Assembly: GCF_021341665.1 (NCBI RefSeq)
Contig: NZ_JAJTTH010000003.1
Span: 434,001-498,000 of the forward strand
DNA length: 64,000 bases
Reading direction: 5' to 3'
Origin: Pseudomonas sp. Au-Pse12
GTDB lineage: Bacteria > Pseudomonadota > Gammaproteobacteria > Pseudomonadales > Pseudomonadaceae
Below the pieces are notes generated by a model. That model was not told the origin of the DNA, did not search any database, and saw only the letters and a program-made list of their open reading frames with translations. How positions within the stretch are numbered: position 1 is the stretch's first letter; every line of letters starts with the position of its first letter. Shown here one piece after another: positions 10,532-19,423 of the stretch. The position numbers and the translations under genes were made by a program.

Positions 10532-12238
10532 TTATTTGTAGGTCTGGCCGGCCAGCAACTGCAGTTGCTCCACCAGCGGGCCGAGCGCGAGGGCCGGCAG
10601 GAAAGTCAGGCCACCGACCACCAGCACCACGAACACCACCAGGAACATGAACAGCGGTGTGGCGGTGGGAATGGTGCCGGCACCGGCCGGGATATTCTTT
10701 TTCGCCGCCAGGGAACCGGCCACGGCCAGCATCGGCAGCATGGTGAAGAAGCGCCCCATGAGCATCGCCAGGCCGATGGTGGTGTTGAAGAACGGCGTGT
10801 TGGCGTTCAGCCCGGCAAACGCCGAACCGTTGTTCGCAGTGCCCGAGGCGTAGGCGTAGAGCACCTCGCTGAAACCATGCGGGCCAAGGTTGTTGAGGCT
10901 GTTCATGGTGTCCGGCCACAGCGCTGCCAGGGCGGTGAAACCAAGGATGCAGATCGGGTGCGCGAGCACCGAGAGCATCACCAGCTTGATCTCCCGGGCC
11001 TCGATCTTCTTGCCGAGGAATTCCGGGCTGCGGCCGATCATCATGCCCACCAGGAACACCGTCAGCAGGGCGTACTGGATCAGGTTGATAAAGCCCACGC
11101 CGTCACCGCCGAACACGCAGTTGAGCATCATCTGCGCCAGGGGCACGAAGCCGCCCATGGGGGTCAGCGAGTCGTGCATGGCGTTCACCGAACCGGTGGT
11201 GGCGCCGGTGGTGGTGGTGACGAACAGCGCGGTGTCGGCGATGCCGAAGCGCAGCTCCTTGCCTTCCATGTTGCCGCCGCTCTGGGTCGCCGACAGTTGC
11301 TGGTCGACACCGACCTGGGTCAGCAGCGGATTGCCGCCCTGCTCCGCGGTGAAGACGATGGCCAGGAAGCCGACGAACATCACCAGGAAGGTGCCGAAGA
11401 ACACCCAGCCCTGACGCCGGCGCAGCAGCATGCTGCCAAAGGCGTAGGTCAGCGCCGAAGGGATCAGCAACATGCTGAGGATGTGCAGGACGTTGGTCAG
11501 CGGCGTCGGGTTCTCGAACGGGTGGGCGGCGTTCATGCTGAAGAAGCCACCGCCGTTGGTGCCGATGTGCTTGATCGACTCGAAGCTGGCCACGGCGCCG
11601 ACGATCAACTGCTGCTGGGCGCCTTCCAGGGTGGTGGCCAGGGCCTCGGAATTGAGGGTCTGGGGCATGCCCTGCCAGACATAGACCAGGGCCATGAGCA
11701 GGCACAGCGGCAGCATCACCCGGTACAGGGTGCGGGTGAAGTCGACCCAGTAGTTGCCGATGTCCGCCGAGCTGGAACGGCTCAGGCCGCGAATGAAGCC
11801 GGCAGCCGCGACAACCCCTGCGGTAGCGCCGACGAACATCAGGAAGGTGATCACCGCCATCTGGCTGAAGTTCGACAGGCTGCTTTCCCCGGAATAGGCC
11901 TGCCAGTTGGTGTTGGTGATAAAGGACGCGGCGGTGTTGAACGCCAGGTCCGGGGTCTGCGCCGCCAGCCCCAGGGGGTTGAGAGGCGTCATGCCTTGCA
12001 GGCGCAGGACCAGGTAGCCCAGCAGCATCATCGCCGCGTTGGACAGCAGCAAGGCCGAGCCGTAACGCGCCCAGCCCATGGTTTCAGCGGGGTTGATCCC
12101 CAGCAGGCGATAGGTGGCGCGCTCCGGCAAGGCGTGGCCACGGCCGCTGAACACCCGGGCCAGCCATTGGCCCATCAGCGCGGCTAGCCCGGTCATCAGA
12201 CCGAGGATCACCGCGTATTCCAGCACAGTACTCAACAT
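10532..12238 (-). CDS. kdpA: KdpA, potassium-translocating subunit
   Basis: The 568-residue KdpA belongs to the superfamily of potassium channels and transporters, with about ten membrane segments. Pore-loop-like repeats are visible, including [40 protein letters not shown] and [20 protein letters not shown], plus [13 protein letters not shown] near the C-terminus. It binds potassium at the periplasmic side and passes it on to KdpB. It is followed after 9 bp by kdpC. Two small membrane-peptide genes precede it, the second only 13 bp upstream. Confidence 0.97.
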   Translation of the reverse strand: MLSTVLEYAVILGLMTGLAALMGQWLARVFSGRGHALPERATYRLLGINPAETMGWARYGSALLLSNAAMMLLGYLVLRLQGMTPLNPLGLAAQTPDLAFNTAASFITNTNWQAYSGESSLSNFSQMAVITFLMFVGATAGVVAAAGFIRGLSRSSSADIGNYWVDFTRTLYRVMLPLCLLMALVYVWQGMPQTLNSEALATTLEGAQQQLIVGAVASFESIKHIGTNGGGFFSMNAAHPFENPTPLTNVLHILSMLLIPSALTYAFGSMLLRRRQGWVFFGTFLVMFVGFLAIVFTAEQGGNPLLTQVGVDQQLSATQSGGNMEGKELRFGIADTALFVTTTTGATTGSVNAMHDSLTPMGGFVPLAQMMLNCVFGGDGVGFINLIQYALLTVFLVGMMIGRSPEFLGKKIEAREIKLVMLSVLAHPICILGFTALAALWPDTMNSLNNLGPHGFSEVLYAYASGTANNGSAFAGLNANTPFFNTTIGLAMLMGRFFTMLPMLAVAGSLAAKKNIPAGAGTIPTATPLFMFLVVFVVLVVGGLTFLPALALGPLVEQLQLLAGQTYK

Positions 12239-12251
12239 GTCGATACTCCGT

Positions 12252-12335
12252 TCAAATCTTGCCCATGGCGACGATGACCAGGGCCGTCAGCACAAAGAAC
12301 CCCAGGGGCAGGCCCACGAAGATCAGGTCGAACAT
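12252..12335 (-). CDS. 27-residue membrane micropeptide between kdpF and kdpA
   Basis: An ATG at 12335 preceded by AAGGAAA at about 8 nt opens a 27-codon frame ending in TGA at 12252. The peptide starts [19 protein letters not shown] and ends IVAMGKI: one hydrophobic helix with an acidic N-terminal residue and a Lys near the C-terminus. It lies 70 bp after kdpF and 13 bp before kdpA on the same strand. It is not KdpF, which is separately present upstream with its recognisable tail. The ribosome site, the uninterrupted hydrophobic stretch and the operon position support a real gene. A second KdpF-like stabilising subunit is one inferred role. Confidence 0.62.
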   Translation of the reverse strand: MFDLIFVGLPLGFFVLTALVIVAMGKI

Positions 12336-12405
12336 GGCTGGTTTCCTTTCTCGTAAATGCCCGGACGGGCGAATGAAAATGCGTGGCAGGCGCTGGGTGC
12401 GGTCA

Positions 12406-12504
12406 TCAGAATTTCTCGGCACGGATCAGCGCGTAACCCAGGTAGGCGAACAGCAGCACGGCGCAGAAACCGCTGGCGCCATAGATGAATTGCAGTGTCA
12501 GCAA
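12406..12504 (-). CDS. kdpF: KdpF, small stabilising subunit of the potassium pump
   Basis: A 32-residue single-helix peptide that ends LFAYLGYALIRAEKF, the recognisable KdpF tail (Tyr-Leu-Gly-Tyr-Ala-Leu ... Ala-Glu-Lys-Phe). The start is a TTG at 12504 placed 7 nt after AGGGGAGC; no ATG or GTG lies between the ribosome site and the conserved region. KdpF sits in the membrane beside KdpA and stabilises the complex. It is the first gene of the kdp operon. Confidence 0.88.
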   Translation of the reverse strand: MLTLQFIYGASGFCAVLLFAYLGYALIRAEKF

Positions 12505-12758
12505 GGCAGCTCCCCTTAATCCGTTGAGGCGGCGCCGCGACCGCAGCTAGCGGCCCGGCGCGCAACCGGTCAGAGCGCCCGGCAACGGGCGCTGGCAGGG
12601 AGTCGGGAACGCCTCGTCCACCGCTCTCCTCTGCGCCACGCAGGTTAGGTGAGGGCGCATCAAGGTCGGGCACTGATTGCGGGGGGCGGTATTAAGACGG
12701 CGTATAGATTGCGCGGCAGGCGGGGAAAATCGGGGGCCGGCCAGCGCCCCCGAGGGGA
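12505..12758 (-). promoter_or_regulatory. kdp operon promoter region
   Basis: This 254-bp gap lies between the GyrI-like gene and kdpF, both on the minus strand, and must hold the KdpE-controlled promoter. The most A/T-rich stretch is around 12690-12712 (tattaagacggcgtatagat on the plus strand), the likeliest promoter core. A dyad at 12574-12593, with 8-bp arms around a GCAA loop, would form a hairpin in the leader. No exact KdpE box could be assigned by eye. Confidence 0.5.
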
Positions 12759-13247
12759 TCATTCACTTTTCAGCGGCAGCCAGACCTCCACCACGCCGCT
12801 GCCGGTCTCGGGGTTGAAATCGGCGCTGTAGCGCTCGAATTCCGGAGCATCGGCGGCCTCGCGGCCGGACTGGGGCAGCCAGGTTTTCCAGATGTAGTTG
12901 AAGGTCTGTGGCAGCTCCTGCAGGGAACCGCCGTGCTCGAACACCGCGTAGTTCTGCGGCTGCACTTCGATCCAGCGATAGCGCTCGGGCAGATCGTCGA
13001 GCTTGCTGATCTCGACCCCGGCCAGGTATTCGAAGCTGCCCTGGCCGTCGGGGTTGCAGCAGACGCCGTAGGTCACCTCATCCACCTGCCCCGGCACCCG
13101 GCCGATGTGGGGGATGAAGCGCTGCCACAACTGGCCGATGTCCTGGCCGGCGCCTGGGGTAAACCGCTCGCTGAAGCCGGCGATCAGCAGAAAACGCTCT
13201 CTTTCGAAGCGAGGTTCGGGACCTGCGCCCTGTTTTTGCTCATCCAT
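12759..13247 (-). CDS. GyrI-like / AraC effector-binding domain protein
   Basis: A stand-alone 162-residue effector-binding domain of the GyrI-like (AraC_E_bind, SOUL-type) family. Visible landmarks are YGVCCNPDGQGSFEYLAGVEI, IEVQPQNYAVFEHGG, TFNYIWKTWLPQSG and a Phe-Glu-Arg-Tyr near the end. AGGAG lies 9 nt before the ATG at 13247, which is preferred to an upstream start 18 codons earlier. Such proteins bind small cationic or hydrophobic ligands and some hydrolyse cyclopropane-type compounds; no DNA-binding domain is present. Its role is unknown. Confidence 0.83.
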   Translation of the reverse strand: MDEQKQGAGPEPRFERERFLLIAGFSERFTPGAGQDIGQLWQRFIPHIGRVPGQVDEVTYGVCCNPDGQGSFEYLAGVEISKLDDLPERYRWIEVQPQNYAVFEHGGSLQELPQTFNYIWKTWLPQSGREAADAPEFERYSADFNPETGSGVVEVWLPLKSE

Positions 13248-13316
13248 GAATGCCACTCCTGCCGCAGAAAAGATGGGTTCGCCAGCCAGTATAGAAGCCA
13301 ATCGCCTGGGCCAGGA

Positions 13317-13982
13317 TCAGAGCGCCGGAAGGTCGGTGCCCCCAGCGCCGACGATGAACTCCTGGTAACCGGATAGGATCACGTACACCGCGAAATAGCA
13401 GAAGATCGCCGCAGATGCCAAGTAGGAGTAGCGCAGCAGCTTATCCCCCAAGAGCTTGCCGCCCTGGGTCGCGGCCAGGCACAGGCCCAGGGTCCAGAGC
13501 AGCCCGGCACAGAAGAAACCGGCGAGGAACAACCCGGAATTGGCGATCCCGCCGCCCCCGGATCGTGCAATCAGGGTGCCGCCCACCGCGGCGAACCAGA
13601 GGATCGCGCTAGGTGAGGACATGGCCAGGAAGATCCCGCGCAAGAACTCCTTGCGCGGTGAACCGCGGTCCGCCTCCCCGGCCGTGGCCAGTGTCGTGCT
13701 GTGATGAATCGCGGCATGGATCATCTTCGCCGCGAAGTACACCAGCAGTGCCGACCCGCCAATCCACAGCACCCAGCGCACGCTTTCGTACTGCAGCAGC
13801 ACGGTCATCCCGGCCAGGGCCAGCAGCGCGTAGATCAGGTCACCCACGCAGGTCCCCAGGCCCAGGCAGAAGCCCTGGAAATAGCCACGCTGCATGGCCA
13901 GGGTAATCATCGCGATATTGGCCACGCCGATGTCCAGGCACAGTGAAAGGCTCAGCAAGAAGCCGCTGGTAAACTCCATCAT
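13317..13982 (-). CDS. LysE/RhtB family exporter
   Basis: A 221-residue inner-membrane protein with about six hydrophobic segments. The N-terminal half is typical of LysE/RhtB amino-acid exporters, including GFCLGLGTCVGDLIYALLALAG and a central FLRGIFLAMSSPSAILWFAAVGG segment with the conserved Ser-Pro pair. The first two codons are both ATG (13982 and 13979). It probably exports an amino acid or related metabolite; the substrate cannot be told. No dedicated regulator adjoins it. Confidence 0.85.
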   Translation of the reverse strand: MMEFTSGFLLSLSLCLDIGVANIAMITLAMQRGYFQGFCLGLGTCVGDLIYALLALAGMTVLLQYESVRWVLWIGGSALLVYFAAKMIHAAIHHSTTLATAGEADRGSPRKEFLRGIFLAMSSPSAILWFAAVGGTLIARSGGGGIANSGLFLAGFFCAGLLWTLGLCLAATQGGKLLGDKLLRYSYLASAAIFCYFAVYVILSGYQEFIVGAGGTDLPAL

Positions 13983-14259
13983 TCATCCCGTTTGATGCTG
14001 TTGTTCGAAGAGGTATCGAGGCCCGCCGAGCCCTGAAAAATCGCCCAGGCCGATCTGGATCGCAGCCCTTGCAGGCAAAAAGCGTGCACGTTATATCGGC
14101 AAATCATCAGCCCTCGCAAATCCGCCCGGCGCCACAAAAATAATCTTCCGCCCCTCTGGACAAGGCGCCAGCGCCGCCCTTATCGTCTGCCCCGCAGGCC
14201 ACCGCAGTGGCCAACGTCGCTCGGACGGTTCCGGGCGCTTACGTCTTTTCGAGGCAACA
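13983..14259. promoter_or_regulatory. Divergent promoter region of the LysE gene and alaC
   Basis: This 277-bp region separates the LysE gene (minus) from the aminotransferase gene (plus) and must carry both promoters. It includes a lower-GC stretch near 14090-14150. I see no clear operator, repeat or small gene in it. Confidence 0.35.
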
Positions 14260-15471
14260 ATGGCCGAACAAGGTTCGCCGCGCCGCTTTGCGCGCATCGA
14301 TCGTCTTCCCCCCTACGTTTTCAATATCACTGCCGAGCTGAAGATGGCTGCGCGTCGGCGCGGCGAAGACATCATCGACTTGAGCATGGGTAACCCCGAC
14401 GGCGCGACTCCGCCGCATATCGTCGAGAAACTGGTCACCGTCGCCCAGCGCGAAGACACCCATGGCTACTCCACCTCCAAAGGCATTCCACGGCTGCGCC
14501 GGGCGATTTCCCGTTGGTACAAGGACCGCTACGAGGTCGACATCGACCCGGAAAGCGAAGCCATCGTCACCATCGGTTCCAAGGAAGGCCTGGCGCACCT
14601 GATGCTGGCCACCCTGGACCAGGGCGACACGGTGCTGGTACCCAACCCCAGCTACCCGATCCACATCTACGGCGCGGTGATCGCCGGCGCCCAGGTGCGC
14701 TCGGTGCCACTGGTACCCGGCGTGGACTTCTTCGCCGAGCTGGAGCGGGCCATTCGCGGTTCGATTCCCAAGCCGAAGATGATGATCCTGGGCTTCCCCT
14801 CCAACCCCACCGCCCAATGCGTGGAGCTGGATTTCTTCGAACGCGTGATCGCCCTGGCCAAGCAGTACGACGTGCTGGTGATCCACGACCTGGCCTACGC
14901 CGACATCGTCTACGACGGCTGGAAAGCCCCGTCGATCATGCAGGTGCCAGGGGCCAAGGACATCGCGGTGGAGTTCTTCACCCTGTCCAAGAGCTACAAC
15001 ATGGCCGGCTGGCGCATCGGCTTCATGGTCGGCAACCCGGAGCTGGTCAACGCCCTGGCGCGGATCAAGAGCTACCACGACTACGGCACCTTCACCCCGC
15101 TGCAGGTGGCGGCGATTGCCGCCCTGGAAGGCGACCAGCAGTGCGTGAAAGACATTGCCGAGCAGTACCGGCAACGGCGCAATGTGCTGGTCAAGGGCCT
15201 GCATGAGCTGGGCTGGATGGTGGAGAACCCCAAGGCCTCGATGTACGTCTGGGCCAAGATTCCCGAAGCCTATGCACACCTGGGCTCCCTGGAGTTCGCC
15301 AAGAAACTGCTGGCCGAGGCCAAGGTCTGCGTCTCCCCGGGAGTGGGATTCGGTGAGTACGGCGACGATCATGTGCGCTTCGCCCTGATCGAGAACCAGG
15401 ACCGGATTCGCCAGGCGGTGCGCGGCATTCGTGGCATGTTCCGCGCCGACGGGCTGGTGCAGAAAAGCTGA
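14260..15471 (+). CDS. alaC: Alanine-type PLP aminotransferase (AlaC-like)
   Basis: A 403-residue class I/II aminotransferase close in length and pattern to Escherichia coli AlaC, the main glutamate-pyruvate transaminase. It shows [14 protein letters not shown] near the N-terminus, [22 protein letters not shown], and the PLP-lysine region [15 protein letters not shown] near residue 245, with a C-terminal Arg in VRFALIEN. The reaction is reversible transfer of an amino group between L-alanine and 2-oxoglutarate. It is a single-gene unit ended by a clear terminator at 15484. Confidence 0.88.
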   Translation: MAEQGSPRRFARIDRLPPYVFNITAELKMAARRRGEDIIDLSMGNPDGATPPHIVEKLVTVAQREDTHGYSTSKGIPRLRRAISRWYKDRYEVDIDPESEAIVTIGSKEGLAHLMLATLDQGDTVLVPNPSYPIHIYGAVIAGAQVRSVPLVPGVDFFAELERAIRGSIPKPKMMILGFPSNPTAQCVELDFFERVIALAKQYDVLVIHDLAYADIVYDGWKAPSIMQVPGAKDIAVEFFTLSKSYNMAGWRIGFMVGNPELVNALARIKSYHDYGTFTPLQVAAIAALEGDQQCVKDIAEQYRQRRNVLVKGLHELGWMVENPKASMYVWAKIPEAYAHLGSLEFAKKLLAEAKVCVSPGVGFGEYGDDHVRFALIENQDRIRQAVRGIRGMFRADGLVQKS

Positions 15472-15483
15472 GGGTCTTTCAGC

Positions 15484-15517
15484 CACAAAAAAACCGCAGC
15501 GATGCGGTTTTTTTGTG
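15484..15517. terminator. Bidirectional rho-independent terminator (alaC / gntP)
   Basis: An A-run, the inverted repeat ACCGCA-GCGA-TGCGGT and a T-run form a symmetrical hairpin with poly-U on either strand. It lies between the stop codons of convergent alaC and gntP, so it can end both transcripts. Confidence 0.9.
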
Positions 15518-15540
15518 CCCCTGTTTCACCGGCGAGCCGT

Positions 15541-16893
15541 TTAAACCACCAACGACAGCAACAGGATAAAGATCAGGCCCACCACCGAGAGGATGGTTTC
15601 CATCGCCGTCCAGGTCTTGAAGGTCTCGGCCACGGTCATGTTGAAGTACTGCTTGACCAGCCAGAAACCGGCATCGTTGACGTGGGACAGGATCAGCGAT
15701 CCGGCACCGGTGGCCAGCACCAGCAGCTCGCGGTTGACCCCGGGAATCATCCCCACCACCGGCACCACGATGCCCGCGCCAGTGATGGTCGCCACGGTGG
15801 CCGAACCGGTGGCAATGCGAATCACCGCCGCCACCAGCCAGGCCAGGAGAATCGGCGAGATCTGCGCGTTGACCGCCATGTGGCCGATCACATCACCCAC
15901 GCCGCTGGTCACCAGCATCTGCTTGAAACCACCGCCGGCACCGATGATCAGGATAATCGCCGCGGTAGGTGCCAGGCTGGCGTCGAGCAGGCCGAGGATC
16001 TGCTTGGAGCCGATGCCCTGCTTGTAGCCGAAGGTGTAGAGCGACAGCAGCAAGGCCAGCAGCAAGGCACTGATCGGGTGGCCGATCATGTCCATCCACA
16101 GGCGGAAGAAGTGCCCGTCCGGCAGCGCCACGTCGGCGAAGGTCTTGAGCAGCATCAGGAACACCGGCAGCAGCACGGTCAGCAGGGTCACGCCGAAGCT
16201 CGGCAGGTTCTGCGAGGTGTTTTCACGGGCCAGCTGGTCGACCAGCTCCTGGGACGGGTGGCCCGGGATGTACTTGGCAATGAAGGTGCCGTAGATCGGA
16301 CCGGCAATGATGGCGGTCGGCAGGGCAACGATCAGGCCGTAGAGAATGGTCTTGCCGATGTCGGCGCCGAACACGCCGATGGCCAGCAGCGGCCCCGGAT
16401 GCGGCGGCACCAGGCCGTGCACCGCCGACAGGCCGGCCAGGAGCGGAATGCCGATCTTGATCAGCGACACCCCGGTGCGCCGGGCAACGATGAACACCAG
16501 CGGGATCAGCAGCACGAAGCCGATCTCGAAGAACAGCGGAATGCCCACCAGGAAGGCGGCGAACATCATCGCCCACTGCACCCGCTCCTTGCCGAACGAG
16601 CGGATCAGGGTCTGGGCGATCTGATCGGCACCGCCGGATTCGGCCATCATCTTGCCGAGCATGGTACCCAGGGCCAGGATGATGCCGACAAAACCGAGCA
16701 CCCCGCCAAAGCCGTCCTGGAACGCCTTGATGATCTTGTCCACCGGCATGCCCGAGGTCAGGCCGAGGAACCCCGCGGCGATGGTCAGGGCAATAAAGGG
16801 ATGCAGCTTGAATCGGGTGATCAACACGATCAGACCGATGATAGTGACCACTGCATCAACCAGCAGATAGGTCTCTTGGGACATGCCAAACAT
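15541..16893 (-). CDS. gntP: Gluconate:H+ symporter, GntP family
   Basis: A 450-residue integral membrane protein of the gluconate permease family, with 12 or more hydrophobic segments. Family marks include SGMPVDKIIKAFQDGFGG, LGTMLGKMMAESGGADQIAQ, FFEIGFVLLIPLVF and a late SATVATITGAGIVVP segment. GGAGG precedes the first ATG (16893). It imports gluconate formed in the periplasm from glucose. It lies 84 bp downstream of gntK, with a GntR-type operator between them, so gntP can be controlled separately or together with gntK. Confidence 0.94.
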   Translation of the reverse strand: MFGMSQETYLLVDAVVTIIGLIVLITRFKLHPFIALTIAAGFLGLTSGMPVDKIIKAFQDGFGGVLGFVGIILALGTMLGKMMAESGGADQIAQTLIRSFGKERVQWAMMFAAFLVGIPLFFEIGFVLLIPLVFIVARRTGVSLIKIGIPLLAGLSAVHGLVPPHPGPLLAIGVFGADIGKTILYGLIVALPTAIIAGPIYGTFIAKYIPGHPSQELVDQLARENTSQNLPSFGVTLLTVLLPVFLMLLKTFADVALPDGHFFRLWMDMIGHPISALLLALLLSLYTFGYKQGIGSKQILGLLDASLAPTAAIILIIGAGGGFKQMLVTSGVGDVIGHMAVNAQISPILLAWLVAAVIRIATGSATVATITGAGIVVPVVGMIPGVNRELLVLATGAGSLILSHVNDAGFWLVKQYFNMTVAETFKTWTAMETILSVVGLIFILLLSLVV

Positions 16894-16949
16894 GGGATTG
16901 CCTCCGGTTTGTTGTTTTTATTAAAGCGTTAAAAACAAGGGCCAAGTGG

Positions 16950-16961
16950 GGTAGCGCTACC
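16950..16961. promoter_or_regulatory. GntR-type operator upstream of gntP
   Basis: The perfect palindrome GGTAGCGCTACC lies in the gap between gntK and gntP. Two near-identical 12-mers occur in the gntK-gntR intergenic region. The LacI-family regulator GntR is the obvious candidate ligand. Confidence 0.75.
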
Positions 16962-16977
16962 TTTTTCGAGCCAGCAC

Positions 16978-17511
16978 TTAATGTGAAGGTTCCAGGCCAT
17001 GCTCCAGCCACCATTGGTTGGCCAGTTCGGCCAGGCGCTGGACGCTCAGGGTGCTGGCATCCAGGGCCAGGGTGAGCGGCTCCCCCACCGGGGATTCGAG
17101 AGTGGCGAACTGACTGTCGATCAGGGTCGAAGGCATAAAGTGCCCTGGCCGGTGCGCCACACGGTCGGCGGCGACTGCCGGCGTCAGTTCGAGAAAGACA
17201 AAGCCCAGCCCGGGCGTCGCGGAGCGCAGGCGCTCGCGGTATTTGCGCTTCAATGCCGAGCAGGTCAGCACCGGGCGCTGGCCGGCGGCCAGGGTGCGCC
17301 GCAGCTCATCGCACAGGCTGTCGAGCCAGCCGGCGCGGTCTTCGTCGTCGAGGGGAATGCCGGCGCTCATCTTGGCGATGTTGGCCGCCGGATGGAATGA
17401 ATCGCCTTCAATGGCCATGGCGCCACTGCGCTGGCACAAGGCCTGGCTGACACTGGATTTGCCACAGCCGGCAACACCCATGATGACCAGGGCGGTGATG
17501 GGTTGACTCAT
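16978..17511 (-). CDS. gntK: Gluconokinase
   Basis: A 177-residue thermoresistant-type gluconokinase. The P-loop VIMGVAGCGKSSVSQAL is at residues 9-25, followed by EGDSFHPAANIAKMSAG and the ETPA-like LELTPAVAADRVAHRPGHF segment, all typical of the family. It phosphorylates gluconate to 6-phosphogluconate with ATP, feeding the Entner-Doudoroff enzymes encoded elsewhere in this window. It diverges from gntR across 215 bp that hold two operators. Confidence 0.95.
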   Translation of the reverse strand: MSQPITALVIMGVAGCGKSSVSQALCQRSGAMAIEGDSFHPAANIAKMSAGIPLDDEDRAGWLDSLCDELRRTLAAGQRPVLTCSALKRKYRERLRSATPGLGFVFLELTPAVAADRVAHRPGHFMPSTLIDSQFATLESPVGEPLTLALDASTLSVQRLAELANQWWLEHGLEPSH

Positions 17512-17529
17512 GAAACACCTCAGCGCGCA

Positions 17530-17541
17530 GACAGCGCTACC
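17530..17541. promoter_or_regulatory. GntR-type operator, gntK-proximal
   Basis: GACAGCGCTACC differs from the perfect palindrome at 16950 in two positions of one half. It begins 18 bp upstream of the gntK ATG, where a repressor would block initiation. Confidence 0.7.
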
Positions 17542-17680
17542 TTCGCAAATAAAAAATCTAGTACAAAAACAGTGTCTGCCGACGCCTTCTTGTCATTTTT
17601 GTGGGTTGCCGCGTATATAGTCCGCCAAACCAAAGAGCGAGGGTCAGGCACACCTCGCTCACGCATTGCAGCTGTTTCAG

Positions 17681-17692
17681 GACAGCGCTACC
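17681..17692. promoter_or_regulatory. GntR-type operator, gntR-proximal
   Basis: GACAGCGCTACC is identical to the site at 17530 and lies 34 bp upstream of the gntR ATG. This position suggests autoregulation. The two sites are about 151 bp apart, close to a whole number of helical turns, which would allow looping; that is inference. Confidence 0.7.
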
Positions 17693-17726
17693 TTAGAGAC
17701 TTGAATTTTGTTTGGCAAGCCGTCTG

Positions 17727-18758
17727 ATGACCACTCATAAAAACGACAAAAACACCCGTACCACGGGTCGCCCCACCCTCAACGAAGTGGCCCGCCTGGC
17801 TGGCGTCAGCCCGATCACCGCTTCCCGGGCCCTGCGCGGCGTCAGCAGCGTGGCCACCGAGCTGGTGGAAAAGGTGCAGAAGGCCGCGCTGGAGCTGAAC
17901 TACGTGGTCAACTCCGCCGCCCGCGCCCTGGCTTCGGCCCAGAGCCAATCGGTGGTGGTACTGGTGCCGTCGCTGTCCAACCTGTTGTTCATCGAGACCC
18001 TGGAAGCCATCCATCAGGTGCTGCGCCCCAAGGGCTTCGAAGTGCTGATCGGCAACTGCCACTATTCCCGGGACGAAGAAGAAAACCTGCTGCGCAACTA
18101 CATGACCTACCAGCCTCGCGGCCTGCTGCTGACCGGTTTCGACCGCACCGAAAGCGCCCGACGGATGATCGAGGCGAACAACATTCCCTGCGTCTACATG
18201 ATGGACCTGGACTCCGGCGCCGGGCTCAACTGCGTGGGCTTCTCGCAATTGAACGCCGGCGAGACGGCCGCCCAGCACCTGATTTCCCGCGGACGCAAGC
18301 ACCTGGCCTACGTCGGCGCGCAACTGGACCAGCGCACCCTGCTGCGCGGTGAAGGTTTCCGCCGGGCCCTGCAGCAGGCCGGGCTGTACAACCCCGACCT
18401 GGAACTGCTGACCCCGCGCCCCTCGTCCGTCGGCCTGGGGGCCGAGCTGTTCCTGCAACTGATGCAGAGCCAACCCCAGGTGGATGCGATCTTCTTCGGC
18501 AACGACGACCTGGCCCAGGGCGCGCTGCTGGAAGCCATGCGCTGCGGAATCAAGGTGCCCGAGCAAGTGGCGGTGCTGGGTTTCAACGACCTGCCCTCCT
18601 CCGAGCACATGGTGCCGCGCCTGAGCAGCATCAGTACCCCGCGCGAAGCCATTGGCCGCCGCGCCGCCGAACAGATGCTGACCCTGCTGGCCGGCAACAG
18701 CGTCGCCGAGCCGGTGGTGGACATGGGCTTCGAATTGCGGGTTCGGGAAAGCACCTGA
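17727..18758 (+). CDS. gntR: LacI-family repressor of gluconate genes
   Basis: A 343-residue LacI-family regulator. The helix-turn-helix LNEVARLAGVSPITASRALRG lies at about residues 18-38 and is followed by the hinge and a periplasmic-binding-like effector domain (VVLVPSLSNLLFIETLEAI; ARMIEANNIPCV-like; FFGNDDLAQGALLEAM). The ATG at 17727 is preferred over a TTG five codons upstream. It is divergent from gntK and gntP, and three matching palindromes lie in the promoters. Gluconate or 6-phosphogluconate is the expected inducer. Confidence 0.93.
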   Translation: MTTHKNDKNTRTTGRPTLNEVARLAGVSPITASRALRGVSSVATELVEKVQKAALELNYVVNSAARALASAQSQSVVVLVPSLSNLLFIETLEAIHQVLRPKGFEVLIGNCHYSRDEEENLLRNYMTYQPRGLLLTGFDRTESARRMIEANNIPCVYMMDLDSGAGLNCVGFSQLNAGETAAQHLISRGRKHLAYVGAQLDQRTLLRGEGFRRALQQAGLYNPDLELLTPRPSSVGLGAELFLQLMQSQPQVDAIFFGNDDLAQGALLEAMRCGIKVPEQVAVLGFNDLPSSEHMVPRLSSISTPREAIGRRAAEQMLTLLAGNSVAEPVVDMGFELRVREST

Positions 18759-18764
18759 AAGGCC

Positions 18765-19385
18765 TCAGGGCCTGACGCTCAAGACACTCAGCAACAGGCC
18801 AAAGCCCACCAGTACCGCGCCGAACACCTGATCGATCCGGCGCTTGTAGGCCAGCAGCCGACCGGCAATCGCCGGGGCCGAGAAAAACATCGCCACCAGC
18901 ACGAACCACAGCACATGGGCCAGGACGATGATCGCACCGTAGCCGACCTGCACCGGCAAGGCCGTGCCCGGTTGAACCACCTGCATGAACAGGCTGAGGA
19001 CGAAAATCATCGTCTTGGGGTTCAGCGCATTGGTCAAGAAGCCGCTGCGCAAGGCGCCCCAGGATGACATTTCGGCCCCTTGCGCCGGACCTGCTCCCGG
19101 ACGTTGCACAGGGCTGCGCAACAGTTTGACGCCCAGGTAGATCAAGTAGAGCGCCCCGGCGATCTTCAACCCGGTAAACCACAGCAGCGACTGCTGCAAC
19201 AACACCCCGACCCCCAGCAGGCTGTAGCCGACATGCAGCATGACCCCGAGCCCGATCCCCCAGGCCGTGAGCACGCCATGACGACGCGACAGCAGCAGGC
19301 TGTTGCGGGTTACCAGGGCAAAGTCGGCCCCGGGGCTGAGCACCGCGAGAAGGGTAATAGTGATTACAAGTAACAGTTCGGTCAC
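18765..19385 (-). CDS. LysE/RhtB family exporter
   Basis: A 206-residue LysE-family transporter with six predicted helices. It starts with LLAVLSPGADFALVTRNSLL, the conserved family opening, and has SGFLTNALNPKTMIFVLSLF centrally. It is divergent from a LysR gene whose start lies 38 bp away, so the regulator probably controls it. It is convergent with gntR, leaving only 6 bp between stops. The substrate is probably an amino acid such as homoserine or threonine, but this is not determined. Confidence 0.87.
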   Translation of the reverse strand: MTELLLVITITLLAVLSPGADFALVTRNSLLLSRRHGVLTAWGIGLGVMLHVGYSLLGVGVLLQQSLLWFTGLKIAGALYLIYLGVKLLRSPVQRPGAGPAQGAEMSSWGALRSGFLTNALNPKTMIFVLSLFMQVVQPGTALPVQVGYGAIIVLAHVLWFVLVAMFFSAPAIAGRLLAYKRRIDQVFGAVLVGFGLLLSVLSVRP

Positions 19386-19423
19386 GTCGAATACGCCTTG
19401 GTTATAGAATAAGGCGCTACTGT

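Noticed and set aside
12323..12406. 27-codon frame from an ATG overlapping the kdpF stop
   Set aside because: It has mixed polar composition with Cys and Pro, no ribosome site of its own, and it overlaps the start of the better-supported membrane micropeptide in another frame.
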